From Bos javanicus (taxonomy: Eukaryota > Chordata > Mammalia > Artiodactyla > Bovidae): 64,000 nt of DNA. Where the stretch lies: the NCBI RefSeq assembly GCF_032452875.1, contig NC_083868.1, positions 119,858,312-119,922,311 on the forward strand, given 5' to 3'. Each line of letters starts with the position of its first letter. The first letter of the stretch is position 1. Under the pieces are notes generated by a model. The model did no database searches, was not told where the DNA came from, and saw nothing but the letters and a program-made list of their open reading frames with translations. Shown one piece after another: positions 1 through 9,258 of this stretch. The position numbers were made by a program, and so were the translations under genes.

Positions 1-180
1 AAATTAGCCTCTCTGAGCCTCAGTTGTCTTTTCTATAAAATGGATCTAATAATACCTTTGTTTTGGTTAATGTGTTAATGTATAGCAAATCGACCTAAGG
101 CTCACTACTGTAAAACAACAATCGCTTTACTGTTCTAGTTTGTAGTTCAGGAATTAAGGCAGAAACTAAGCTCTGATGGT

Positions 181-2416
181 CAGCACTGAAATCAGATTGA
201 TTATATTCTTTGCAGCCATAGATGGAGAAGCTCTATACAGTCAACAAAAACAAGACCAGCAGCTGACTGTGGCTCAGATCATGAACTCCTTATTACCAAA
301 ATCAGACTTAAATTGAAGAAAGTAGGGAAAACCTCTAGACCATTCAGATATGACCTAAATCAAATCCCTTGTGATTATACAGTGGAAGTGAGAAATAGAT
401 TTAAGGGCCTAGATCTGATAGAGTGCCTGATGAACGATGGAATGAGGTTCGTGACATTGTACAGGAGGCAGGGATCAAGACCATCCCCATGGAAAAGAAA
501 TGCAAAAATGCAAAATGGCTGTCTGGGGAGGCTTTACAAACAGCTGTGAAAAGAAGAGAAGCGAAAAGCAAAGGAGAAAAGGAAAGATATAAGCATCTGA
601 ATGCAGAGTTCCAAAGAATAGCAAGGGGAGATAAGAAAGCCTTCTTCAGCGATCAATGCAAAGAAACAGAGGAAAACAACAGAATGGGAAAGACTAGAGA
701 TCTCTTCAAGAAAATCAGAGATACCAAGGGAACATTTCATGCAAAGATGGGCTCGATAAAGGACAGAAATGGTATGGACCTAACAGAAGCAGAAGATATT
801 AAGAAGAGATGGCAAGAATACACAGAAGAACTGTACAAAAAAGATCTTCACCACCCAGATAATCACAATGGTGTGATCACTCATCTAGAGCCAGACATCC
901 TGGAATGTGAAGTCAAGTAGGCCTTAGAAAGCATCACTACGAACAAAGCTAGTGGAAGTGATGGAATTCCAGTTGAGCTAATTCAAATCCTGAAAGATGA
1001 TGCTGTGAAAGTGCTGCACTCAATATGCCAGCAAATTTGGAAAACTCAGCAGTGGTCTCAGGACTGGAAAAGGTCAGTTTTCTTTCTAATCCCAAAGAAA
1101 GGCAATGCCATAGAATGCTCAGACTACCACACAATTGCACTCATCTCACACGCTAGTAAAGTAATGCTCAAAATTCTCCAATCCAGGCTTCAGCAATATG
1201 TGAACCGTGAACTTCCTGATGTTCAAGCTGGTTTTAGAAAAGGCAGAGGAACCAGATATCAAATTGCCAACATCCTCTGGATCATGGAAAAAGCAAGAGA
1301 GTTCCAGAAAAACATCTATTTCTGCTTTATTGACTATGCCAAAGCCTTTGACTGTGTGGATCATAAGAAACTGTGGAAAATTCTTCAAGAGATGGGAATA
1401 CCAGACCACCTGACCTTCCTCTTTAGAAATTTGTATGCAGGTCAGGAAGCAACAGTTAGAACTGGACATGGAACAACAGACTGGTTCCAAATAGGAAAAG
1501 GAGTATGTCAAGGCTGTATATTGTCACCCTGCTTATTTAACTTAAATGCAGAGTACATTATGAGAAATGCTGGACTGGAAGAAACACAAGCTGGAATCAA
1601 GATTGCCGGGAGAAATATCAATAACCTCAGATATGCAGGTGACACCACCCTTATGGCAGAAAGTGAAGAGGAATTCAAAAGCCTCTTGATGAAAGTGAAA
1701 GAGGAGAGGGAAAAAGTTGGCTTAAAGCTCAACATTCAGAAAACTAAGATCATGGCATCTGGTCCTATCACTTCATGGGAAATAGATGGGGAAACAGTGG
1801 AAACAATGTCAGACTTTATTTTTGGGGGCTTGCAAATCACTGCAGATGATGACTGCAGCCATGAAATTAAAAAACGCTTACTCCTTGGAAGGAAAGTTAT
1901 GACCAACCTAGGTAGCATATTCAAAAGCAGAGACATTACCTTGCCAACAAAGTTACATCTAGTCAAGGCTATGGTTTTTCCTGTGGTCATGTATGGATGT
2001 GAGAGTTGGACTGTGAAGAAGGCTGAGTGCCGAAGAATTGATGCTTTTGAACTGTGGTGTTGGAGAAGGCTCTTGAGAGTCCCTTGGACTGCAAGGAGAT
2101 CCAACCAGTCCATTCTGAAGGAGATCAGCCCTGGGATTTCTTTGGAAGGAATGATGCTAAAGCTGAAGCTCCAGTACTTTGGCCACCTCATGCGAACAGT
2201 TGACTCATTGGAAAAGACTCTGTTGCTGGGAGGGATTTGGGGCAGGAGGAGAAGGGGACGACAGAGGATGAGATGGCTAGATGGCCTCACTGACTCGATG
2301 GACGTGAGTCTGAGTGAACTCCGGGAGTTGGTGATGGACAGGGAGGCCTGGCGTGCTGAGATTCATTAGGTTGTAAAGAGTCGGACATGACTGAGTGACT
2401 GATCTGATCTGATCTG
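181..2416 (+). mobile_element. BovB LINE (RTE clade), 5'-truncated copy
   Basis: Retrotransposon copy that begins at the end of the endonuclease domain and runs through the reverse transcriptase to the 3' tail, which ends in a GATCT pentamer repeat. It is flanked by a target-site duplication, AAGCTCTGATGGT at 168-180 and AAGCTCTGTGGT at 2417-2428, so it is a single 5'-truncated insertion. Its DNA is closely similar to the other BovB copies here, especially the one starting near 5945. Confident in family and orientation; the 5' end is good to about 3 bp. Confidence 0.95.
313..2369 (+). pseudogene. BovB ORF2 remnant (reverse transcriptase)
   Basis: Decayed coding region of the copy at 181-2416. 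The first frame (313-549) is lost near 420, where GATA is missing relative to the copy at 7603-7610. The reading then continues from 423 in another frame to a TAG at 918-920 that replaces a Trp codon, and stays open from 921 to 2369. Counting from the Met at 1005, RT motif A has Asp110 and the AFD Asp116, motif B is GVCQGC at 167-171, and motif C reads YAGD at 210-213 (nt 1632-1643) instead of YADD, so a catalytic Asp is lost. The C-terminus ends in the usual RREAWRA-like tail. One frameshift, one stop and a damaged active site make it inactive. Confidence 0.93.
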
Positions 2417-2662
2417 AAGCTCTGTGGTGACTAGGACAGTACCTATGGAAACCTGAATGGCTGGGGGTGGCTGGGATGACAGGACATGGTGTATATCTGG
2501 GGCCTTTGTTCTGGCTGGTCACTGGGCTCCTTTGTAGTTCTTGTTACATCTGCTGAGTGTGGATATATGACAGCTTCACTCACTGTCTGATACTTGGGCT
2601 GGTACAATGAGAACAGTGGGGGCTGGGCCACCCTTATTATGCCGCCTCTCCACGTGGAGACG

Positions 2663-3047
2663 TAGTTAGGTAGTTAGAATAGGAAAAAGGAGTCCAAAAT
2701 GGCAGTGGCTAAAACACAAAGAAAGGAAAAGCCCTTGAAAATGGAACAAAAGAAAACCCACTGACCAGATTGAAAACTTAAGGTGAAATAAACACACCCC
2801 CTTCTTGGTTAGCCCAATTTGCATAGAACAGGCTCAAGGAGGCAAGGAGACAAACGTATAAAATGAAGAAAGCAAGACAGATTGAGTCCTCTCCTTTGGG
2901 GTCAGCCTGCCCTCACGCTTCCAGGGTGTACTTTCCTTTGCTTGCCTAATAAAACTCTGAGCTGTAACTGAGCTGTAACACCAGTCTGCCATTTCAAATC
3001 TTTGCTGTGGTGAGACAGAACCAAGGAAATTACACATTCCCCTGACA
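2663..3047 (+). mobile_element. ERV1-like 5' LTR
   Basis: Long terminal repeat, recognised because a second copy lies at 38225-38800. It has a TATA box (TATAAAA, 2857-2863), a poly(A) signal (AATAAA, 2948-2953), a tandem duplication of GAGCTGTAACT just after it, and the terminus CCTGACA at 3047. The 5' edge is disturbed: the sister copy starts TGTTAGG, this one TAGTTAGG. Endogenous retroviral relic. I see no matching 3' LTR downstream. Confidence 0.82.
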
Positions 3048-3545
3048 TTTCTGGTGCTGTGACTCAGACTTAACCTGACTGAAACAACCCCAGCTTGCCC
3101 CACCCCCAGCAAGGCGGAGGCCAAGCACAGCAGAAACCCAACTCGGCAAAAGCTCCAGTGGTGGAAGGTGAACACGAAGAATACCCAGTACAGTGGATGT
3201 GACTAGAAGCCCAGTGTGCTGGAAACTGGGACAGCAAAAAAAACTTGGCAGAAAGCTCACACAGCTCAGTCTCAGATTCCAGAAGACCTCCGGATAAGGT
3301 AGGAGGTCCTCGTTCCTATGGCTAGAAGGATATATGGCTAACAAAATCTTAATTCCTTTGTAATCTCTCCTTCCTTGTTTCCTCAAACCCTCTGAGAACA
3401 GGTGAGCAGCAGTGGGTGCAATTGAGGGACTCTGGCAGGGGCTAGTCCCCAGTGTGTCCCAAAGGCTCTGCTATCCACTGTGCCTTAGTATTTGTTGCCC
3501 AAGCATGTGGGGGTTCTTATGTCCTTAATCTTCTTTGTGCCAAGG
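3048..3545 (+). mobile_element. ERV leader region downstream of the LTR
   Basis: Sequence directly after the LTR that is absent from the solo copy at 38225-38800. It starts with a primer-binding site and contains a splice-donor-like AACAG/GTGAGC at 3397-3407, as expected of a retroviral 5' leader. No gag-like frame follows. The stretch loses recognisable ERV character before about 3550, so the provirus is truncated. The right edge is a guess. Confidence 0.55.
3052..3069 (+). promoter_or_regulatory. Primer-binding site, tRNA-His type
   Basis: TGGTGCTGTGACTCAGAC lies 4 bp after the LTR end. It matches 15 of 18 bases of the complement of the tRNA-His 3' end (TGGTGCCGTGACTCGGAT). Position and sequence mark it as the minus-strand primer site of an ERV1-type element. 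The tRNA assignment is from memory of the tRNA-His 3' sequence. Confidence 0.7.
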
Positions 3546-3830
3546 ATCAGACCAATGAAAACTGTGAGTACAGGTCAGGTATTTAGCAGATTTTCCAGAA
3601 GGTTATGAAAGGGATTTTTCCACACATTTTTTTCCACTGCTTTTTCCTCCCATCCTTCAGTACCTCTCTCCATCTATGCCACAACTTACAAAATATTGGG
3701 CAGGCCATCATTTTTCCATTTCTGAAAGTTGTGTTTGAAACTGTTTACCTAAGACAGATTCAAACCCACATGGCAGGGACACTGTGCTATGCTTAGTCAC
3801 TCAGTCACATCTGACTGGGACTTGAGCCTG
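3546..3830. other. Unassigned sequence with a SINE-tail scrap
   Basis: No gene or clear element. Around 3791-3818 a short stretch resembles the reverse complement of a Bov-A 3' tail (CACTCAGTCACATCTGACTG), too short to delimit. Confidence 0.4.
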
Positions 3831-3922
3831 GCCAAAGCCCACAGTGCCTAGTTTCAGGACCTAATGAAGCTCAGGTTCTTGATGTCTTAGTGCAAAAAAT
3901 TCAGTGAGGGACACAGTGATAG
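3831..3922 (-). mobile_element. ERV LTR, U5 side (part 1 of split LTR)
   Basis: Read on the minus strand this matches the R/U5 part of the LTR at 46385-47008: both contain CACTGTGTC-like then CTGAAT, followed by CCTGAGCTTCA and a TAGGTCC/AAGTCCC block. The element is interrupted at 3923 by a BovB insertion and continues at 5283. Confidence 0.6.
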
Positions 3923-5282
3923 GTTCAGTTCAGTTAAGTTCAGTCACTCAGTCGTGTCCGACTCTTTGCGACCCCATGAATCACAGCACACCAGGCCTCC
4001 TTGTGCATCACCATCTCCTGGAGTTCACTCAGACTCACATCCATCGAGTCGGCCATGCCATCAAGCCATCTCATCCCCTTTTCCTCCTGCCCCCAATCCC
4101 TGGCAGCATTAGAATCTTTTCCAATGAGTCATCTCTTCACATGAGGTGGCCAGAGTATTGGAGTTTCAGCTTTAGCATCATTCCTTCCAAAGAACACCCA
4201 GGGCTGATCTCCTTTAGAATGGACTGGTTGGATCTCCTTGCAGTCCAAGGGACTCTCAAGAGTCTTCTCCAACACCACAGTTCAAAAGCACCAATTCTTC
4301 AGTGCTCAGCTTTCTTCACAGTCCAACTCTCACATACATATATGACCACTGGAAAAACCATAGCCTTGACTAGACGGACCTTTGTTGGCAAAGTAATGTC
4401 TCTGCTTTTCAATGTGCTATCTAGGTTGGTCATAAGTTTTTTTCCAAGGAGTAAGTGTCTTTTAATTTCGTGGCTGCAATCGCCATCTGCAGTGATTTTC
4501 GAGCCCCCCAAAATAAAGTCTGACATTGTTTCCACTGTTTCCCCATCTATTTGCCATAAAGTGATGGGACCAGATGCCATGATCTTCGTTTTCTGAATGC
4601 TGAGCTTTAAGCCAACTTTTTCACTCTCCACTTTCACTTTCATCAAGAGGCTTTTGAATTCCTCTTCACTTTCTGCCATAAGGGTCGTGCCATCTGCGTA
4701 TCTGAGGTTATTGAGATTTCTTCCGGCAATCTTGATTCCAGCTTGTGCTTCTTCCAGTCCAGTATTTCTCATGATGTACTCTGCACAGAAGTTAAATAAG
4801 CAGGGTGACAATATACAGCCTTGACGTACTCCTTTTCCTATTTGGAACCAGTCTATTGTTCCATGTCCAGTTCTAAGTGTTGCTTCCTGATCTGCATACA
4901 AATTTCTCAAGAGGCAGGTCAGGTGGTCTGGTATTCCCATCTCTTGAAGAATTTTCCACAGTTTCTTGTGATCCACACAGTCAAAGGCTTTCGCATAGTC
5001 AATAAAGCAGAAATAGATGTTTTCTGGAACTCTCTTGCATTTTTGATGATCCAGCGGATGTTGGCAATTTGATGTCTGATTCCTCTGCCTTTTCTAAAAC
5101 CAGCTTGAACATCTGGAAGTTCACGGTTCATGTATAGCTGAAGCCTGGCTTGGAGAATTTTGAGCATTACTTTACTAGCATGTGAGATGAGTGCAATTGT
5201 GCAGTAGTTTGAGCATTCTTTGGAATTGCCTTTCTTTTCAATTGGAATGAAAACTGACCTTTTCCAGTCCTGTGGCCACAGG
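3923..5282 (-). mobile_element. BovB LINE, 5'-truncated, inserted in an LTR
   Basis: Minus-strand BovB covering reverse transcriptase to 3' tail; the TTCAG pentamer tail is at its low-coordinate end. Flanked by ACAGTGATAGGTT (3913-3925) and ACAGTGAAAGGTT (5283-5295), a 13-bp target-site duplication with one difference. The frame 4976-4299 keeps motif B (GVRQGC), but motif C reads YADG (nt 4700-4689) instead of YADD. Further shifts and stops separate it from the upstream 5167-4919 piece. Inactive pseudogene copy. Confidence 0.93.
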
Positions 5283-5760
5283 ACAGTGAAAGGTTAAGAG
5301 GTAGCTTTGTTCGGATTCAGAGAGTGGCACACTCCACAGAGGGTGAGTGCAAAGGCCATGGAATGTGGTGTGGTTAGTTTTTTATGGGCTGGGTAATTTC
5401 ATATGCTAATGATCAGGAGGATCATTCCAACAATTGGGGAACCACCCACTCCTTGGTCTTTTGACAGTGCCTTGGAACTGTCGTGGCACCTCTGGGTGTG
5501 TCATTTAGCTTGCAAATTGAGGATCAAGGTTTAGTTGAATTTCACTTGTCATCTTGGACCCATTTGATTTTAATTGGTTTATGTTATGCCCTTGGGCTAT
5601 GTCATTCTTTCAAAAGTTGTGCCCTGCCTCCTTCCATCCTGTTACATGCTCTTTTCCTGAGCCCTGTCCGGCCCACAGTGTTGCCGCTACAATCTCCTGG
5701 TGGGAAAAACAGACAATAGCTGGCCCTCGGGAGGAAGACAATGTATAATATCCAATCCCT
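5283..5760 (-). mobile_element. ERV LTR, U3 side (part 2 of split LTR)
   Basis: Continuation of the LTR at 3831-3922 on the far side of the BovB insertion. On the minus strand it reads as U3 with an ATGAAATTACCC block and a TATA-like CCATAAAAAAC near 5375-5390. The 5' terminus is uncertain: TG starts fit at about 5646 or about 5695, and the sequence beyond to 5940 may be ERV-internal. The LTR character is inferred from its join to the U5-like part. Confidence 0.5.
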
Positions 5761-5969
5761 CTAGAGATTCAGGCCTTCATCTTTCATGTTTCCCACAACA
5801 GGTGTGACAACAGCAACTCTCAGTGAACCCACTAGGGCAGGTGACAGGCACACAATGCCTGCTAGAAGTCCATCTGGTGGTGGCATCCTACAAGGGCAGT
5901 TGGGCTTCCAGGGATAATGTTTGCCACTTTGGATAGCCCTACAGGCTGCTACCTGCATATTTAGTGCTG

Positions 5970-6330
5970 GCGGCTACCCCACGTCCGAGGTCAGGGGCAG
6001 AAGCCGGGAGGACCCTATGCCCGAGAAGAGGTGGCCAAGAGGAGTTACCCCACATCCGAGGTCAGGGGAAGCAGCCGAGAGTGCCAGGCTGCGAGGGCGC
6101 AGGAAGGGCCGAGAGGAGCTAACCCACGCCCAAGGCCAGGGGCGGCGGCCGGGAGGAGCAACCCCACCTCCAAGGAGCCGTGGCTGCGCGGGCGCAGGAA
6201 AGCCTAGAGGATCTATTCCACGTTCAAGGTCAGAAGGGGCGGCAGTGAGGAGATGCCCCTCATCCTAGGTAAGGAGCAGCGGCTGCGTTTTGCTGGAGCA
6301 GCCGTGAGGAGATACCCCACGTCCAAGGTA
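5970..6330 (+). repeat. GC-rich degenerate repeats of the BovB 5' UTR
   Basis: About six degenerate units start near 5977, 6047, 6123, 6163, 6213 and 6310. Each has a CCCACGTCCAAGGTCAGGGG-like core followed by GGCGGCCGGGAGGAG-like sequence. CpG dinucleotides are frequent, unlike most of the window. The position ahead of the BovB ORF suggests the element's promoter region, which is inference. Confidence 0.75.
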
Positions 6331-6431
6331 AGAGAAACCCAAGTTAAGACGGTAGGTGTTGCAAGAGGGCAGACACACTGAAACCATACTCACAGAAAAC
6401 TAGTCAATCTAATCACGCTAGGACCACAGCC

Positions 6432-8243
6432 TTGTCTAACTCAACGAAACTAAGCCATGCCATGTGGGGCCACCCAATATGGAGGGTCATGGTGAAGAGG
6501 TCTGACAGAATGTGGTCCACTGGAGAAGGGAATGGCAAACCACTTGAGTATTCTTGCCTTGAGAACCCCATGAACAGTATGAAAAGGCAAAATGATAGGA
6601 TACTGAAAGAGGAACTGCCCAGGTCAGTAGGTGCCCAATATGCTACTGGAGATCAGTGGAGAAATAACTCCAGAAAGAATGAAGGGATGGAGCCAAAGCA
6701 AAAGCAATACCCAGTTGTGGATGTGACTGGTGATAGAAGCAAGGTCCGATGCTATAAAAAGCAAGATGGCATAGGAACCTGGAATATCAGGTCCATGAAT
6801 CAAGGCAAATTGGAAGTGGTCAAACAAGAGATGGCAAGAGTGAACGTCGACATTCTAGGAATCAGCGAACTAAAATGGATTGAAATGGGTGAATTTAACT
6901 CAGATGACCATTATATCTACTACTGTGGGCAGGAATCCCTCAAAATAAATGGAGTAGTCGTCGTGGTCAACAAAAGAATCCGAAATGCAGTACTTGGCTG
7001 CAATCTCAAAAACGACAGAATGATCTCCGTTCATTTCCAAGGCAAACCATTCAATATCACAGTAATCCAAGTCTATGCCCCAACCAGTAATGCTGAAGAA
7101 GCTGAAGTTGAACGGTTCTATGAAGACCTACAAGACCTTTTAGAACTAACACCCAAAAAAGATGTTCTTTTCATTATAGGGGACTGGAATGCAAAAGTAG
7201 AAAGTCAAGAAACACCTGGAGTAACAGCCAAATTTGGCCTTGGAATATGGGATGAAGCAGGGCAAAGACTAATAGAGTTTTGCCAAGACAATGCACTGGT
7301 CATAGCAAACACCCTCTTCCAACAACACAAGAGAAGACTCTACACATGGATATCACCAGATGGTCAACACCGAAATCAGATTGATTATATTCTTTGTAGC
7401 CAAAGATGGAGAAGCTCTATACAGTCAACAAAAACAAGACCAGCAGCTGACTGTGGCTCAGATCATGAACTCCTTATTGCCAAATTCAGACTGAAATTGA
7501 AGAAAGTAGGGAAAACCACTAGACCATTCAGGTATGACCTAAATCAAATCCCTTATGATTATACAGTGGAAGTGAGAAATAGATTTAAGGGACTAGATCT
7601 GATAGATAGAGTGCCTGATGAACTATGGACAGAGGTTCATGACATTATGCAGGAGACAGGGATCAAGACCATCTCCGTGGAAAAGAAATGCAAAAAAGCA
7701 AAATGGGTGTCTGAGGAGGCCTTACAAATAGCTGTGAAAAGAAGAGAAGCGAAAAGCAAAGGAGAAAAGGAAAGATATAAGCATCTGAATGCAAAATCCC
7801 AAAGAATAGCAAGAAGAGATAAGAAAGCCTTCTTCAGCAATCAATGCAAAGAAATAGAGGAAAACAACAGAATTGGAAAGACTAGAGATCTCTTCAAGAG
7901 AATTAGAAATACCAAGGGAACATTTCACACAAAGATGGGCTTGATAAAGGACAAAGATGGTATGGACCTAACAGAAGCAGAAGCTATTAAGAAGAGGTGG
8001 CAAGAATACACAGAAGAACCGTACAAAAAAGATCTTCATGACCCAGATAATCACAATGGTGTGATCACTGACCTAGAGCCAGACATCCTGGAATGTGAAG
8101 TCAAGTGGGCCTTAGGAAGCATCACTATGAACAAAGCTAGTGGAGGTGATGGAATTCCAGTTGAGCTATTTCAAATCCTGAAAGATGATGCTGTGAAAGT
8201 GCTGCACTCAATATGCCAGCAAATGTGGAAAACTCAGCAGTAG
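6432..8243 (+). CDS. BovB ORF with intact AP-type endonuclease domain, 3'-truncated
   Basis: Open frame of 603 residues from the Met at 6432 to a TAG at 8241-8243 that replaces a Trp codon kept in other copies (TGG near 13915). Residues 115-355 form an exonuclease-endonuclease-phosphatase (AP endonuclease-like) domain, which in LINEs nicks target DNA to prime reverse transcription. All expected active-site residues are visible: Asn118 (GTWNIRS), Glu146 (ISELKW), Tyr215 (VYAPT), Asp251 and Asn253 (GDWNAKV), Asp318 (NQIDYIL) and Ser343-Asp344-His345 (GSDHELL). After residue 356 comes the basic linker, and the frame stops before RT motif A. Residues 31-50 (GEGNGKPLEYSCLENPM) correspond to the Bov-A SINE core. 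Intact but partial; I do not claim it is expressed. Confidence 0.8.
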   Translation: MSNSTKLSHAMWGHPIWRVMVKRSDRMWSTGEGNGKPLEYSCLENPMNSMKRQNDRILKEELPRSVGAQYATGDQWRNNSRKNEGMEPKQKQYPVVDVTGDRSKVRCYKKQDGIGTWNIRSMNQGKLEVVKQEMARVNVDILGISELKWIEMGEFNSDDHYIYYCGQESLKINGVVVVVNKRIRNAVLGCNLKNDRMISVHFQGKPFNITVIQVYAPTSNAEEAEVERFYEDLQDLLELTPKKDVLFIIGDWNAKVESQETPGVTAKFGLGIWDEAGQRLIEFCQDNALVIANTLFQQHKRRLYTWISPDGQHRNQIDYILCSQRWRSSIQSTKTRPAADCGSDHELLIAKFRLKLKKVGKTTRPFRYDLNQIPYDYTVEVRNRFKGLDLIDRVPDELWTEVHDIMQETGIKTISVEKKCKKAKWVSEEALQIAVKRREAKSKGEKERYKHLNAKSQRIARRDKKAFFSNQCKEIEENNRIGKTRDLFKRIRNTKGTFHTKMGLIKDKDGMDLTEAEAIKKRWQEYTEEPYKKDLHDPDNHNGVITDLEPDILECEVKWALGSITMNKASGGDGIPVELFQILKDDAVKVLHSICQQMWKTQQ

Positions 8244-8254
8244 CCACAGGACTG

Positions 8255-9258
8255 CTTAGGCTCCAGATTGCTCTGCTGGGAACTGTCTGAGGCCGGCTCT
8301 GGGTTGTGTGCACTTCCCAGGTGTAAGCCACTCAGGTTCAGGTACTCGGGTAGTCCTCAGAGGTGCAGACTCGGTTGGGCCTGCGTTTTGTGCCCTTCCC
8401 AGGTCCGAGCAGCTGAGGTTACCAGGTGTTTGGTGAGCACAGTCACTGCAACTTATGGCCTCCGCCGTCCCTGCCGTTTGGTGTTCTGGATGTACCCTAC
8501 AGCACACCTTCTTAGGCGGATGTTGACCCTCTAGAATCCCAAGAAGTCTTAGTTAGCAATGAAGCCTGCTTGCAGTTTGGTAGATAATGCGTCTCTGGGG
8601 CCGCGATTGTCCCCTTCCAGCTCTGGCTGCCTGTCACTGGAGGGGGATTGTCTGCAGCTAGCTAGCTCTGCTTAGTCCTGATGGTTTCTTAGGTTAGGGC
8701 TTTTTGCGTGGTAGCTATCCCACAGTCTGGTTTGCTAGCCCAAGTTAGTTCCCTCAGATTGCCCTCAGGGCATTCAGGCCTGGTCCTTACTCTAAGCAAT
8801 GCAGCCTGCACCTCCCTGCCCTGCCCCCGCTTGCTAGTGGCAGATGCAGGCGTCTGGGCTGCTTCTCTGCTAGGGGAGTTACTGTTGGGCACGTAATCTG
8901 TGGGTTTTAATTATTTATTTATTTTTCCTCCTGGTTATGTTGCCCTCTGTGGTTCCAAGGCTCGCCACAGACTCAGCAGTGCGAGTGTTTCCTGGTGTTT
9001 GGAAACTTCTTTTTTAAGACTCCCTTCCCTGTACGGAGCTCCGTCCCTATCTCTTTTGTCTCTCTTTTTGTCTTTTATATGTTTTCCTACCTCCTTTTGA
9101 AGACAATGGTCTGCTTTTCTGGGTGCCTGATGTCCTCTGCTGGCATTCAGATGCTGTTTTGTGGAATTTACTCAGCGTTCAAATGTTCTTTTGATGAATT
9201 TGTGGGGGAGAAAGTTGTCTCCCTGTCCTATTCCTCCACCATTTTAGGACCACCTCCT
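8255..9258 (-). mobile_element. Young bovine-type L1, 5' UTR only, inverted
   Basis: Read on the minus strand from 9258, this starts like a ruminant L1: a GGTCCTAAAATGGTGGAGG block (degenerate YY1-type start), then sequence about a hoof-specific 5' UTR of roughly 1 kb. It contains a TTTA run at 8908-8925. No ORF1 follows; at 8255 it meets the BovB copy. So only the 5' 1 kb of an L1 remains, without its 3' end. The family call rests on memory of the bovine L1 5' UTR. Confidence 0.8.

Larger units (their letters stand above)
5945..8254 (+). mobile_element. BovB LINE 5' half (5' UTR, endonuclease, start of RT)
   Basis: The only BovB here that keeps its 5' end. GC-rich 5' UTR repeats are followed by the long ORF at 6432-8243. 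At 8254, just after CCACAGGACTG, BovB similarity ends abruptly and inverted L1 sequence begins, so the RT core, 3' end and tail are missing. LINE copies normally lose the 5' end, not the 3' end, so a later deletion or rearrangement is likely. The left edge is approximate; no target-site duplication was found. Confidence 0.9.

Noticed and set aside
2834..3386. Overlapping 113- and 118-codon minus-strand frames
   Set aside because: They are antisense to the LTR and its leader; no protein family features.
3904..4596. 230-codon plus-strand frame as a possible host gene
   Set aside because: It is the antisense of BovB reverse transcriptase; the same peptide recurs opposite the other BovB copies. 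Kept only as a finding about BovB.
5761..5958. 65-codon minus-strand frame near the split LTR
   Set aside because: No recognisable domain; lies in ERV/LTR-derived or BovB-edge sequence and is short enough to be chance.
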